From Betaproteobacteria bacterium (GTDB lineage Bacteria; Pseudomonadota; Gammaproteobacteria; Burkholderiales; WYBJ01), in NCBI GenBank assembly GCA_009377585.1, contig WHTS01000041.1:1-46580 (forward strand): a DNA stretch of 46,580 bases, given 5' to 3'. The notes under the pieces were generated by a model. It worked only from the letters and a program-made list of their open reading frames with translations. It was not told where the DNA came from and made no database searches. Below are positions 16,971-26,201 of this stretch, piece after piece. Each line of letters opens with the position of its first letter. Within the stretch, counting starts at the first letter, position 1. The translations under genes and the position numbers were made by a program.

Positions 16971-17968
16971 TGCGGCTCCAATCCGATCTGTTTGATGAGA
17001 GCACCCCACTTGGCGAGCTCGGCGCGCAAGAATCTGCCGAGCTCGTCCGGAGTTCCACCCCCGGGCACGAGTCCTTGGGATGAGAATCGCTTCTGCGTGT
17101 CGGGCACATGCAGAACCTCGTTGAGCCCCTTGTTGAGCTTGGCAATGACGGGTTTCGGCGTGCCGGCGGGCGCAAAGATGCCGAACCAGCCGACGATCTC
17201 GTATCCGGGCAGGCCGGACTCTGCCACGGTCGGGACCTCCGGCAAAAGGTTTACGCGTGCCTTGCTCGTTACGGCAAGACCGCGAAGCTTGCCCGCCTTC
17301 ACTTGCGCGAGCGCGGCGGGAATGGTCGAGAAGTACATCTGGACGCGCCCCGCGACGAGATCGACGACGGCCGGCCCGCCGCCCTTGTACGGGACGCTCA
17401 CCAGGTCGATGCCGGCCGTCTTCTTGAAGAGCTCACCGGCGAGATGCGCGCTCGTGCCATTGCCGGAATTCGCGTAGTTGAGCTGTCCCGGCCTTGCCTT
17501 CGCGAGCGCCACGAGCTCGCTTACGCTCTTCGCTGGAAGCGAGGGCGGGACGACGAGATAAAGGGGCGCGATCGATGCGAGCGTTACAGGCGCGAAATCC
17601 GCGACGGTGTCGAAGGGCAGCTCCTTGTAGAGATGCGGATTCATCGCAAATGACGTAATCGGCATCACGAGCGTATAGCCGTCTGGCGACGATTTCGCTG
17701 CGATCTCGACGCCCAGATTGCCCGCTGCACCCGGCCGGTTGTCGACGATGACCGTTTGGCCGATCGCTTCGGCGAGCTTCTGCGCGATGGTGCGCGCCGT
17801 GAAATCCGTCCCTCCGCCCGGCGCTGCGGGCACGATAAGGCGAATCGGTCGCGCGGGGTAATCCGTTCCACCCTGCGCGGCGGCAAACGGTGAAGCGACC
17901 GATACGCCGAGCGCAAGGGCGCTCAGCACAAACGCTCTCCGGTACATCCATCCTCCTGGTTTTTTCAT
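16967..17968 (-). CDS. Bug/TctC-family TTT substrate-binding protein
   Basis: The 333-residue periplasmic protein has a signal peptide (RRAFVLSALALGVSVASPFA) and the full Bug motif set: YPARPIRLIVPAAPGGGTDFTARTIAQ, VIVDNRPGAAGNLG, SPDGYTLVMP, LNYANSGNGTSAHLAGELF, SVPYKGGGPAVVDLVAG and VPTVAESGLPGYEIVGWFG. ATG 17968 overlaps the CoA-transferase stop (ATGA); ATG 17947, with AGGAGG just upstream, is an equally good start. Its placement between a CoA-transferase and an MmgE/PrpD gene in an overlapping operon suggests that its ligand is a carboxylate that these enzymes process. Confidence 0.92.
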   Translation of the reverse strand: MKKPGGWMYRRAFVLSALALGVSVASPFAAAQGGTDYPARPIRLIVPAAPGGGTDFTARTIAQKLAEAIGQTVIVDNRPGAAGNLGVEIAAKSSPDGYTLVMPITSFAMNPHLYKELPFDTVADFAPVTLASIAPLYLVVPPSLPAKSVSELVALAKARPGQLNYANSGNGTSAHLAGELFKKTAGIDLVSVPYKGGGPAVVDLVAGRVQMYFSTIPAALAQVKAGKLRGLAVTSKARVNLLPEVPTVAESGLPGYEIVGWFGIFAPAGTPKPVIAKLNKGLNEVLHVPDTQKRFSSQGLVPGGGTPDELGRFLRAELAKWGALIKQIGLEPQ

Positions 17969-20142
17969 GAAAACACGCCCGCTCCCTGAAGGGCCTGCCT
18001 GCGCTCCTGCGGATACCTCAGCACTTCGCTCAGCACGTACTCGTTGTGTTCACCCAGCAAGGGCGCGCGTCGGGTGAGCGACATAGGTGCGCCGTCGATA
18101 TGCCAGGGAAGGCGATAAACGGGAAGCGCGCCGAGCACCGGATGCTCGATGGTCTCGAACAGCGCCCGCGCGCGATAGTGCCCGCCGGCGGCTATCCCGG
18201 ATGGATCCAGCAGCGGTGCCGCCGGCACGCCGCTCGCCATCAGGCGCGACGCAAGCGTTTCGGCATCGTACTTCGCAGTCCCCAACGCCAGAAGCCGATT
18301 AAGCTCCTCGCGGTTTGCAACGCGTCCGGAGCCGGTCGAAAACATTTCGCCCGTCAGCGCTGCAGGCTGCTCCAGCACCGCACGAAGCGCCTGCCACTGC
18401 ACATTGTTGGCGACCGAGATTGCGATCCAGCGATCGTGACCTGCCGCGGGGTAGTGGCCGTGCGGAGCGTTCTCTTCCTCACGCGTGCCGCGCGTCTGCG
18501 GCGCGGCTCCAGGGCAAGGATACTCGGAGAAGTACTCGCCCATAACGTTCACTGCTGCCTCCCATTGCGACAGGTCGAGGTAGGCACCTTCTCCCGTTCG
18601 GCTGCGCCGCCACAGCGCCGCCAGAATTCCGAGCGTCGCGTGCAAGCTGGCGTTCGGGTCGGCATAGGAGGACTGCGACCCGAGCACGCGACCGCCGGGA
18701 TAGGAGACGAGACTGTCGAGACCGGCAAGACTCGCAATCATGGTCGCGTACGTGCGGATGCCGCGCAGCGGGCCATCCTGTCCGACCGCCGACATCGAGC
18801 ACATCACAACGTCCGGCTTCACGCGCTTCAGGTCCTCGTAGCTGAGCCCGAACTTCTGCATGACGCCGGGCGAGAAGTTCTCGATCACGGCGTCGCTTGC
18901 GGCCACAAGATCCAGCAGCACCGCCCTCGAATCCGGGTGGTCGAGCTTCATGCGCATGCTGAGTTTGCCCCGATTGACGTTCTGGAACATCGGGTTCTGT
19001 TCAGGGTCCTTGTGCGTGCCGACGATCGGCCGTCCCTGACGCATGTAGTCGAGCGGGCTCGCGCTTTCGATCTTGATCACTTCCGCCCCGAGATCAGCGA
19101 GAACGTGGCCCGGAACCGCGCCGGCCCACACCCAGCCGAAGTCGACGACCCGCAGTCCGCTCAACGGGCGAGCCTTGTCCACGGCGCGAACGGAGTCCGT
19201 GCGCCTCGGCGATGGCGCTCCCGGGTCGCTTCCTCGGCCGCGCGTCAAGCTTGCGTAGACATTGCAAGTCGGAAAGTAAGCGCGCTGCGCGAGATGCGGA
19301 TGATCGACCACCTCGCGCATGCAATAGACCGGTGCACCGGGAATCTTGTGCTCGAGGCACTCACGCAGAATTTCGTCCTTGGGACGTGCGAGGAACCAGG
19401 GCTCGATCAGCGCGTCGCACTCGTCACCGCGCTCGTCGTTCGCCTTGAACCGGTTCGCAAACAGAGGATGGGTGGCGAGGTCTTCGCGGCCGATCATCCG
19501 GAGGAAAGCCTGCCAGTGGCGGCTTTCGCCGCATTGGATCGCGAAGTCGCCGTCTTTGCAGCGAAAAATGGTGCGCGGATACGGCTGGCCCGAGACGCGA
19601 TGTCCTGAACGTGTCTTCTTGTACCGTCCGAAATGAGTCAGCGCGACGTCGACTCCACTGTAGAAAGACGCCCATACATCCGCCGCGCTAACGTCGAGCA
19701 GCGCCCCACGCCGCGACATCAGCGCACCGGTCACGGCGATGGCCGCGACGAGGCCGGCTTGGTACGCGCTCTGATTGCCTGGTAGCTTGAGCGGCGGCTT
19801 TCCGGGCAACCCGATAGGCAAAGAAATTCCGCCCAATGCCTGGAGCGTAAGGTCATTGGCGGGCCGCCCGCTCGCCTCGCCGCGTGCGCCAAACGGCGAA
19901 ATGACGGCGATGGCAAGATGCGGATGGTGGTGCGCAATCGATTCCGGGTCTATCGTGAGCGCGCTTGGGCCGTCCGTCGAGCCGCAGAGAAGAACCTGGC
20001 TCCCGGTCAACAGGTCGGGCGCAACGCTTCCGCGCACTGGGGTGACCTCGGCGCCCAGATCCCGGAAAAGCTTCCCGGCGTACGCGACCGCGGCAGAGTC
20101 ACCATGCGCTATGACTCTTATACCGGCGAGAGGAGCTGACAT
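17965..20142 (-). CDS. Tandem-domain CaiB/BaiF (family III) CoA-transferase
   Basis: At 725 residues this is about twice the usual ~400. Two CaiB/BaiF-type domains are visible: an N-terminal one (LAGIRVIAHGDSAAVAYAGKLFRDLGAEVTPV, with a weakened CoA-binding signature) and a C-terminal one starting near residue 325 (LSGLRVVDFGWVWAGAVPGHVLADLGAEVIKIES), containing DAVIENFSPGVMQKFGLSY and SYADPNASLHATLGILAALWRRSRTGEG, where the catalytic Asp of this family lies. Family III enzymes move CoA between carboxylates through an aspartyl-CoA intermediate. The N half may be structural. ATG 20142 overlaps the upstream CoA-transferase stop (TGATG). Confidence 0.85.
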   Translation of the reverse strand: MSAPLAGIRVIAHGDSAAVAYAGKLFRDLGAEVTPVRGSVAPDLLTGSQVLLCGSTDGPSALTIDPESIAHHHPHLAIAVISPFGARGEASGRPANDLTLQALGGISLPIGLPGKPPLKLPGNQSAYQAGLVAAIAVTGALMSRRGALLDVSAADVWASFYSGVDVALTHFGRYKKTRSGHRVSGQPYPRTIFRCKDGDFAIQCGESRHWQAFLRMIGREDLATHPLFANRFKANDERGDECDALIEPWFLARPKDEILRECLEHKIPGAPVYCMREVVDHPHLAQRAYFPTCNVYASLTRGRGSDPGAPSPRRTDSVRAVDKARPLSGLRVVDFGWVWAGAVPGHVLADLGAEVIKIESASPLDYMRQGRPIVGTHKDPEQNPMFQNVNRGKLSMRMKLDHPDSRAVLLDLVAASDAVIENFSPGVMQKFGLSYEDLKRVKPDVVMCSMSAVGQDGPLRGIRTYATMIASLAGLDSLVSYPGGRVLGSQSSYADPNASLHATLGILAALWRRSRTGEGAYLDLSQWEAAVNVMGEYFSEYPCPGAAPQTRGTREEENAPHGHYPAAGHDRWIAISVANNVQWQALRAVLEQPAALTGEMFSTGSGRVANREELNRLLALGTAKYDAETLASRLMASGVPAAPLLDPSGIAAGGHYRARALFETIEHPVLGALPVYRLPWHIDGAPMSLTRRAPLLGEHNEYVLSEVLRYPQERRQALQGAGVFS

Positions 20143-22586
20143 CACGAGATGACTTTGGCAGCAACGAGCTCTTCCATTTCGCTCCGCTCAAGCCCGAGAA
20201 GCTCGCCAAAAACGTAATCGTTGTGCTCCCCAAGCTTCGGCGTCCAACGATCGATCGATGCCGGCGTACGCGAGAAGCGCCAAGGCGCCCCCACGACCTT
20301 GCGTATCTCGCCCTCGGGTCCAGTGAGGCTGGTGATCGCCCCACGCGCATCCATGTGGGCGTCGTCGACGATATCCTGCGCAGTGTACGAGGGGAATGCC
20401 GCGACACCGGCCGCCTGAAGCACGCGCGTTACCTCTTCACGTGTTCTCCCGCGGGTCCATGCGCCAATCTCTCTGTCGAGTTCGTGGCGATGCGTCCAGC
20501 GCGACGCAGCGGACTTGAAACGCGGGTTCTGAAGCCAGTCTTCGCGCTGGAGCACCTGCGCGAACGCGCGCCACTCGTCGTCGGTTGCGACGACGATCGA
20601 CACCCAAGCGTCCTCGCCCTCGCACGCGTAGACATTGTGGGGCGCGATCCCTGGCGCATCGTTGCCGCCGCGGCGGGGCGCAACGCCCGTCGCCGCGTAC
20701 TGCAACAGCGCATCGCCGATGAAACCGCAGGCAACTTCGCACGCGGCGACGTCGACATGTTGCCCAAGCCCCGTGCGCTGCCTGCGCAGGTACGCGGCAA
20801 GCGTCGCCATGGCGGCGGTGAGCCCGGTGCTGTGGTCCATCACGTGCCGGATTTCGGTCGGCGGCCCGTCTTCGTATCCTGTCAGGGTACCGAGGCCACC
20901 GGCCGCGCCGAAGAGCGGCGCGTAGCCGGCGTAGCCGCGCTCGGGCCCCGTCTGGCCCGATGCCGAGACCGACACCATGACGACGTCCGGTTTGACCCGC
21001 CTCAGCGCAGGATAGTCGAGGCCCAGGCGTTCCATCACGCCAGGCCGGAAGCTCTCGCATACGATGTCGCTTACCGCGACGATGCGCTTTGCGAGAGCGA
21101 CGCCGCGCGGATCCTTCAGGTTCAACTGCACCGAAAGCTTGTTCGAGGCGACCTGATCGAATGTCGCCGCCGTCATGCGTCCATAGACCGGATGGGGCTT
21201 GCGGAAGATGTCCGGCCGCATGCTGGTCTCGATCTTGATGCATTCGGCGCCGAGCAGGGAGAGCAGGTGAGCGCAGAACGGTCCAGCGGCGTGGAGGGTA
21301 AAATCCGCGACGCGTACCCCGGCGAGCGGACCCGCTTTTCCTTGTGTTGCTTGCCGGCTCATCACGCGACGGCTCCTTTGGGGGGATTGCGTCCGCTGCG
21401 CGAGCTGTGCACCCTCATCTTCCGGCCAGGCGCACCAGGCCGTATCGTTGTCGGCGCCAGGCTCCGCGGCCGCGCGTCCGATCCGAAGCGGCTCGCCCCC
21501 GAGCTGAAACGGCGCAGTGAACGCCGGCAGGCTGCCGACGTGGGGAACTTCCAACGCTTGAAACACCTTTCGCGTCCGAAGTTGCTCCGAGGCGAGCAGA
21601 TCCGAGGCCTCTTTGTACTTTGCGAGCGGCACGCCCAACGCCTGGCCGCGTGCCACCAGTTCGGCCACCGACTGCGTCTTGGCCCAGGCACGAATGTGCT
21701 CGTTGATCTCTCCGCCGCGCCGGCCGCGCTCGAGCGGATCCGCGAGTGCGGGCTCGAGCGTCCAGTTCGGCCTGCCCATGACCTCGGTCAGCCCCTCCCA
21801 CTGCCGTTGCTCGAGCGTGAGCAGGCCGACGTAACCGTCCCTGCACTCAAGCACGCCGCCATACTTGAACGAGCGTGTGTGGCGCGTCTCGAGCACGCCC
21901 TCACCGAGGCGCTGTAGAGCAAAGCAGCCGACGAAGACGTTCGCGTCCTGCACGGAGACGTCAACGAACTGGCCGCCGACTTCGTCGCGCACGAGGAGCG
22001 CGGAAAGCGCCGCGCAGGCTGCCGACGTGCCGCCCATGAACTCCGCGAAGTGGCCGTAGATCTTGACCGGCGGCCGCTCCGGGAAAGTTTCCAGCGTCAG
22101 CCCGTTCGGCATGAGGTAGCCCTCACCGCCCGCATGCATGACATTGAGCTCGTAACCCCGATAGCGTGCGTGCGGGCCGATCGCGCCGAACGGCAGCACG
22201 GACAGGTACACGAGCTTGCGGTACCTGGCGGCGATCGCGTCCGGATCGAGACCGAGGTTCTCGCGCTTCGCGACCGGGGTGTCGTCGATCAGCAAGTCCG
22301 CGCGCTCGAGAAGCTGGCCGAAGAGCGAGCGGTCCTTGGACGTGCCCAAATCGCAAGTCGCAAATTGCTTCCCGACGTTGAGGTAGTGGAAGAGCGCGCT
22401 TACCGGCGGATCGGTGGTGAGCAGCGGTTCGCTACGGCGCAGAGCGCTTCCTGCGCCGGGCGGCTCAACCTTGACGACAGTCGCACCCATGACGGCCAGC
22501 ATGCGCCCTGCATAGGACGCCGCGACGCCCTGCGCGTGCTCCACCACCGTATAGCCCGCGAGCGGGGCATGATCCGCGGCAGCCAT
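20142..22586 (-). CDS. Tandem-domain CaiB/BaiF (family III) CoA-transferase
   Basis: This 814-residue protein also carries two family III domains. Domain 1: PLAGYTVVEHAQGVAASYAGRMLAVMGATVVKVEPP, ADLLIDDTP, with GGTSAACAALSALLVRDEVGGQFVDVS. Domain 2 from about residue 420: LAGVRVADFTLHAAGPFCAHLLSLLGAECIKIE, DIVCESFRPGVMERLGLDY and MDHSTGLTAAMATLAAYLRRQRTGLG, where a DHSTG Asp is the likely nucleophile; domain 1 has no obvious Asp there. Together with the downstream gene it may form a hetero-assembly, since family III enzymes are interlocked dimers. ATG 22586 is preferred over GTG 22601 because homology starts there. It is the first gene of an overlapping four-gene unit. Confidence 0.86.
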   Translation of the reverse strand: MAAADHAPLAGYTVVEHAQGVAASYAGRMLAVMGATVVKVEPPGAGSALRRSEPLLTTDPPVSALFHYLNVGKQFATCDLGTSKDRSLFGQLLERADLLIDDTPVAKRENLGLDPDAIAARYRKLVYLSVLPFGAIGPHARYRGYELNVMHAGGEGYLMPNGLTLETFPERPPVKIYGHFAEFMGGTSAACAALSALLVRDEVGGQFVDVSVQDANVFVGCFALQRLGEGVLETRHTRSFKYGGVLECRDGYVGLLTLEQRQWEGLTEVMGRPNWTLEPALADPLERGRRGGEINEHIRAWAKTQSVAELVARGQALGVPLAKYKEASDLLASEQLRTRKVFQALEVPHVGSLPAFTAPFQLGGEPLRIGRAAAEPGADNDTAWCAWPEDEGAQLAQRTQSPQRSRRVMSRQATQGKAGPLAGVRVADFTLHAAGPFCAHLLSLLGAECIKIETSMRPDIFRKPHPVYGRMTAATFDQVASNKLSVQLNLKDPRGVALAKRIVAVSDIVCESFRPGVMERLGLDYPALRRVKPDVVMVSVSASGQTGPERGYAGYAPLFGAAGGLGTLTGYEDGPPTEIRHVMDHSTGLTAAMATLAAYLRRQRTGLGQHVDVAACEVACGFIGDALLQYAATGVAPRRGGNDAPGIAPHNVYACEGEDAWVSIVVATDDEWRAFAQVLQREDWLQNPRFKSAASRWTHRHELDREIGAWTRGRTREEVTRVLQAAGVAAFPSYTAQDIVDDAHMDARGAITSLTGPEGEIRKVVGAPWRFSRTPASIDRWTPKLGEHNDYVFGELLGLERSEMEELVAAKVIS

Positions 22587-22730
22587 CAGGCCACGCGCCA
22601 CGTGCTATCGTCGTGCATGCGTTTGCACGTGAGGTGGCGTGACTTCGCCGGCAATATGCCGCCGTTCGTTCCCCTTCCGATGGCCATAGTGCGGCCAAGT
22701 ACCTGACCGATCGGTCGCCTCGCGGCCGGT

Positions 22731-23942
22731 CTAACCATAAGTGGCGTGGCCGAGGTCGAGCCCGGAGCCGTCGCGGAACATCTTCGTCTTGACGTCTTTC
22801 GACGGCAGCATCACCGTGGCGGCGCCGTTGGTTACGGTCCTTTCGCCGCGCTGGTTCTCAGCCCACACGTCGATATCGACCAGCGCAAAGCCGTCCTGCT
22901 TGTATTTGCGCACGACCTTGCCTTTGCACCATGTCGTATCGCCCATGGTGTTGAAACGGCGCAACTCGGTCTTGACGCGCTTCAGAAAGCCCGAGTCGCC
23001 CATCCAGTTGGTGACGAGCGTGGCCACCCAGGCCGATCGCTGCGGGCCGTAGTCGTACACGCCCGGCACCCCGACTTCCTTCGCGACGGATTCACGGTGA
23101 TGCCCGATGCCAGTGTACTCGACGCCGCCGCCCGCTTCGGGATTGCGGAAGAAGTGACCGGGATGCCGGACCGCACCCTTGAGCAGAATGCCATGCGTGT
23201 GGCCGCGACCGCAGCCGACGAGGAAGCCCATGGTGTCCATCATGGACAGCGGTCCGCGCGCGATCGGCGTGAGTTCCTGACCCTCCTCCACGTCTTCCCA
23301 ATAGCGGACGTTGCGGCCGCAGACGTTCTTCTCTTCCTCGAGCACGGCCTTGTCGATCGCACTCAGCTCTTCGGCCTTGTACTCGTGCCTGGTCACGTCC
23401 TTGTACTTGCCTTTCTCTTTGGCGGCCCTACGTTCATGGCGCGTGCACCAGCCGAGGATGCGTGCGACCAGATTGTCGTGCTGGTCGAGGAAATGAGCCT
23501 CGACGTACTGGATCGCAAGCCGGCCCGAGAACTCACTGTCTTTTATGTCGACGCCGACGACCCGCTCTTCGGCACTGATGCGGTCTCCGGGACGGAGGTT
23601 CCTGAAGAGTTCCCAATCGTTTCCGGCATAGAAGCCGTGCACACCCGGAAAACCCCAGCGAGTGCGGCCGAGCCATCCGTACGCCATGGGGAACATCGGC
23701 GGGGCGATGACGTTTGCGTAGCGTGAGTTGCGGCCGTATTCCGCGTCGCGGTAGAGCGGATTCAGCTCGCCGATACCGTTGCAGAAGTTGCGGATCGTGT
23801 CGACCGTAACATCCTGCAGGTATGGGCCCTCGGGCCGTAGCCGCATTCCGATCATCGCCTTCGCGGCGGCAATCGCTTCGTCCGTGATTCTCCCCTGCAC
23901 CGGCGCATCACGCATCTGCTCGGCTTCGTCGATGGATCCCAT
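22731..23942 (-). CDS. MaoC-like double-hotdog dehydratase/hydratase
   Basis: The 403-residue protein has two MaoC/FAS1-dehydratase-like halves. The N half shows VDTIRNFCNGIGELNPLYRDAEYGRNSRYANVIAPPMF, the hydratase signature with Asn-Pro-Leu-Tyr, and FYAGNDWELFRNLRPGDRI. The C half has VRYWEDVEEGQELTPIARGPLSMMD and a substrate-pocket GIGHHRESVAKEVGVPGVYDYG block. Such proteins hydrate enoyl-CoA or dehydrate 3-hydroxyacyl-CoA (for instance mesaconyl-type CoA esters). ATG 23942 follows CAGGAG; the 66 upstream in-frame codons look non-coding. It lies 144 bp upstream of the CoA-transferases on the same strand, consistent with action on their CoA products. Confidence 0.85.
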   Translation of the reverse strand: MGSIDEAEQMRDAPVQGRITDEAIAAAKAMIGMRLRPEGPYLQDVTVDTIRNFCNGIGELNPLYRDAEYGRNSRYANVIAPPMFPMAYGWLGRTRWGFPGVHGFYAGNDWELFRNLRPGDRISAEERVVGVDIKDSEFSGRLAIQYVEAHFLDQHDNLVARILGWCTRHERRAAKEKGKYKDVTRHEYKAEELSAIDKAVLEEEKNVCGRNVRYWEDVEEGQELTPIARGPLSMMDTMGFLVGCGRGHTHGILLKGAVRHPGHFFRNPEAGGGVEYTGIGHHRESVAKEVGVPGVYDYGPQRSAWVATLVTNWMGDSGFLKRVKTELRRFNTMGDTTWCKGKVVRKYKQDGFALVDIDVWAENQRGERTVTNGAATVMLPSKDVKTKMFRDGSGLDLGHATYG

Positions 23943-23986
23943 GAGGCCTAGTCTCCTGGCTGCAAAATATCGTTGGGTCGTTGGGA

Positions 23987-24006
23987 AATATAATGCACTA
24001 TACTTC
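23987..24006 (-). promoter_or_regulatory. Shared palindromic promoter/operator motif, copy 2
   Basis: The minus strand reads GAAGTATAGTGCATTATATT, matching the motif at 6603-6622 in 18 of 20 positions. It lies 44 bases upstream of maoC in the 233-bp region divergent from the SucC-like gene. TATAGT could be the maoC -10, and the core TATAGTGCATTATA is nearly palindromic. Presence in front of two distant operons suggests a common regulator. Confidence 0.6.
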
Positions 24007-24175
24007 TGAATGCAATTGCAGGCAGTAGGATGTTCCGGCTCGCGTAAGCGTGCGAGGAGATTCAGAATGCGTGCGCGGAGATGCGTGGGCCCGAGCACCG
24101 CGCAGCACGACGACTTGCATGCACATCTGGGAGGACGCATGCCTGCGCCTTCATGAGTTACTAGAGTCGTAGACG

Positions 24176-25294
24176 ATGTTGATGACCGAACACGCGGGCA
24201 AGAGCCTGCTAATGGTATATGGCGTCCCGGTTCCCACAGGAACCCTCATCGCGAAGAGCTACGATGTGCAGAAGTGGCGAGGCTCCTGGCCCGTGGCGCT
24301 CAAGGCACAGGTTTCCTCCGGCGGCCGCGGCAAGGCAGGCGGTGTTCTGCGCGCCGATGATGCGGACCAGGCGCGGGTCCAGGCGGAGACCCTTTTCGGC
24401 CGTCTGTTTGGTGGCGAGCGGCCCCAGCGGCTCCTGGTCGAGCCCTGGGTGGAACACACGCGCGAGCTCTATCTCGCGATGACCGTCGATGGACAAAGCG
24501 GCGGATACGTCCTGCTCTATAGCGCGAGCGGCGGAGTGGACGTCGAGCAGCAGGCACCGTGCAGGTACGCCTTCGGATCGCCGGGCGACTTTCGCGCGCA
24601 CCGCCTACGCGCCTTGCTCTCGGACATCGAGCAGGACTCAGCATTGCGGGAACGCGTCGTCGCGCTCGCGCGGCGGCTCCTCTTCATCGTCATCGCGACG
24701 GACGCGCTGACCGTCGAAATCAACCCGCTTGCCGTGCTGCCGAACGGAAGGCTTCTCGCGCTCGACGCTAAGGTCGTGCGCGACGAGGCGGCAGCGTTCC
24801 GGCAGAGCGACATCGCCGACGAGATCGAGCAAGCGCGCAAACGCGAGCCGCGTATGGTGCGCAAGGCACTCGAAGGAAACCTCATGATGGTCGGGCTCGA
24901 CGGCGAGATCGGGCTTATCTCGGGCGGCGCCGGCATGACGATGGCCGGCATGGACCTGATCGCACATGCGAGACTCAAGCCCGCATGCTTCCTCGATTGC
25001 AGCTCGAACCCCACGCCTGCGGGCTATCAGCTCGCGTTCGACGTCCTCGATGCGGAGCCGAGAGTGAAAGCAATCTTGGTCAGTATTTTCGGCGGAGGCA
25101 CGCACATCGACCGGGTCGCGAAGGCGATGAACGAGATCATGAGGAAGAGGAAGTCGCGCAAACCGGTCGTCTTCCGCATGAATGGAACCGGGCGCGACCG
25201 CGCCGACGAGCTCATGCGGGAGTTCGGTCTTTGCAACCACTCCACTCTCGAATCGGCCATCGATGCGGTCGCTGCCGCAGTGAGGGCGCAATGA
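24176..25294 (+). CDS. SucC-like acyl-CoA ligase beta subunit (ATP-grasp)
   Basis: The 372-residue protein is homologous to succinyl-CoA ligase beta/malate-CoA ligase MtkA: N-terminal HAGKSLLMVYGVPVPTG, nucleotide loop KAQVSSGGRGKAGG (residues ~43-56), metal-site EINPLAVLPNG, then the CoA-ligase domain GLDGEIGLISGGAGMTMAGMD and FGGGTHIDRVAKAM. It forms acyl-CoA from a carboxylate, ATP and CoA with the alpha subunit encoded next. Length is slightly short compared with SucC (~388). Divergence from canonical SucC and lack of other TCA genes nearby argue for a catabolic substrate rather than succinate. The end overlaps the next gene by four bases. Confidence 0.85.
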   Translation: MLMTEHAGKSLLMVYGVPVPTGTLIAKSYDVQKWRGSWPVALKAQVSSGGRGKAGGVLRADDADQARVQAETLFGRLFGGERPQRLLVEPWVEHTRELYLAMTVDGQSGGYVLLYSASGGVDVEQQAPCRYAFGSPGDFRAHRLRALLSDIEQDSALRERVVALARRLLFIVIATDALTVEINPLAVLPNGRLLALDAKVVRDEAAAFRQSDIADEIEQARKREPRMVRKALEGNLMMVGLDGEIGLISGGAGMTMAGMDLIAHARLKPACFLDCSSNPTPAGYQLAFDVLDAEPRVKAILVSIFGGGTHIDRVAKAMNEIMRKRKSRKPVVFRMNGTGRDRADELMREFGLCNHSTLESAIDAVAAAVRAQ

Positions 25295-26181
25295 GCGTCC
25301 TCATCGATCAATCGACGCGCGTCCTCATCTACGGCATTGCCGGCAATTTCGGGCGCTTTTCGGCGCGCGACCTAGTCGCGACCGGGACGCAAGTCGTCGC
25401 AGGCATCGCACCGGGCAAGGACGAGCGCGAAGTGGAGCGCGTGCCGGTGTTTCAGGATGCGCGCACTGCCTGCGCGCGCACCGGCGCCGATGCGGCGCTC
25501 GTCTACGTGCCTGCGCCCAGCGCCCTCGATGCCGTGCTGGAAGTTATCGACGCCGGGTGCAAGGTGATCGTATATCCCGGCGATGGGCTGCCCGTTCAGG
25601 ATGCTGTAGAGCTCCGAGCGGCCGCGATGCGGAAGGGCGCCGTGCTGATCGGCCCGAACACGCCGGGCGTGATCGCGCCGGGCAAGGCGAAGCTCGGTTT
25701 CATGCCTTCGTTCTGCTATACGCCCGGCCCTCTGGGAGTGATCTCGAGAAGCGGCTCGCTCTCATACGAAGCGGGCTGGCGTCTCACCACGGCCGGCATG
25801 GGACAGGCGACGGTGATCGGCATCGGCGGCGATCCGGTGAAGGGCACCAATGCGGCCGAAGCGCTCGAGCTCATGCACGCCGATGCGGAAACCGAGGCCA
25901 TCCTGTACCTCGGTGAAATCGGAGGCGCCGACGAGTACGCCGTTGCTCGCTACGCCGAGCAGCCGGGCGCGAAGCCGACGGCGGCTCTTATCGTCGGCGC
26001 GGCTGCGCCGCCGGGCAAGAAGATGGGCCATGCTGCCGCACTGGTCGGCTCCGTCGCGGACAGCCAGGCAGCGAAGGTCGCGGCGCTGCGCCAAGCGTGC
26101 GTTCACGTTGCCGAGAATCTGCGCGAGCTCACAAACGCCGTTCGCTGCGCACTCGAACGGCGCAAAGCGGCAACGCATTAA
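25291..26181 (+). CDS. SucD-like acyl-CoA ligase alpha subunit
   Basis: The 296-residue protein has the CoA-binding Rossmann domain ([24 protein letters not shown]), [55 protein letters not shown], and the phospho-histidine motif [16 protein letters not shown], with His247 as the residue that is phosphorylated in SucD/MtkB. With the preceding beta subunit it makes a complete ADP-forming type CoA ligase. ATG 25291 overlaps the upstream stop (ATGA), and the 3' end runs 20 bases before the Bug gene, so ligase and binding protein are co-transcribed. Confidence 0.87.
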   Translation: MSVLIDQSTRVLIYGIAGNFGRFSARDLVATGTQVVAGIAPGKDEREVERVPVFQDARTACARTGADAALVYVPAPSALDAVLEVIDAGCKVIVYPGDGLPVQDAVELRAAAMRKGAVLIGPNTPGVIAPGKAKLGFMPSFCYTPGPLGVISRSGSLSYEAGWRLTTAGMGQATVIGIGGDPVKGTNAAEALELMHADAETEAILYLGEIGGADEYAVARYAEQPGAKPTAALIVGAAAPPGKKMGHAAALVGSVADSQAAKVAALRQACVHVAENLRELTNAVRCALERRKAATH

Positions 26182-26201
26182 CAATGAACGGAGGAGGAGT
26201 C

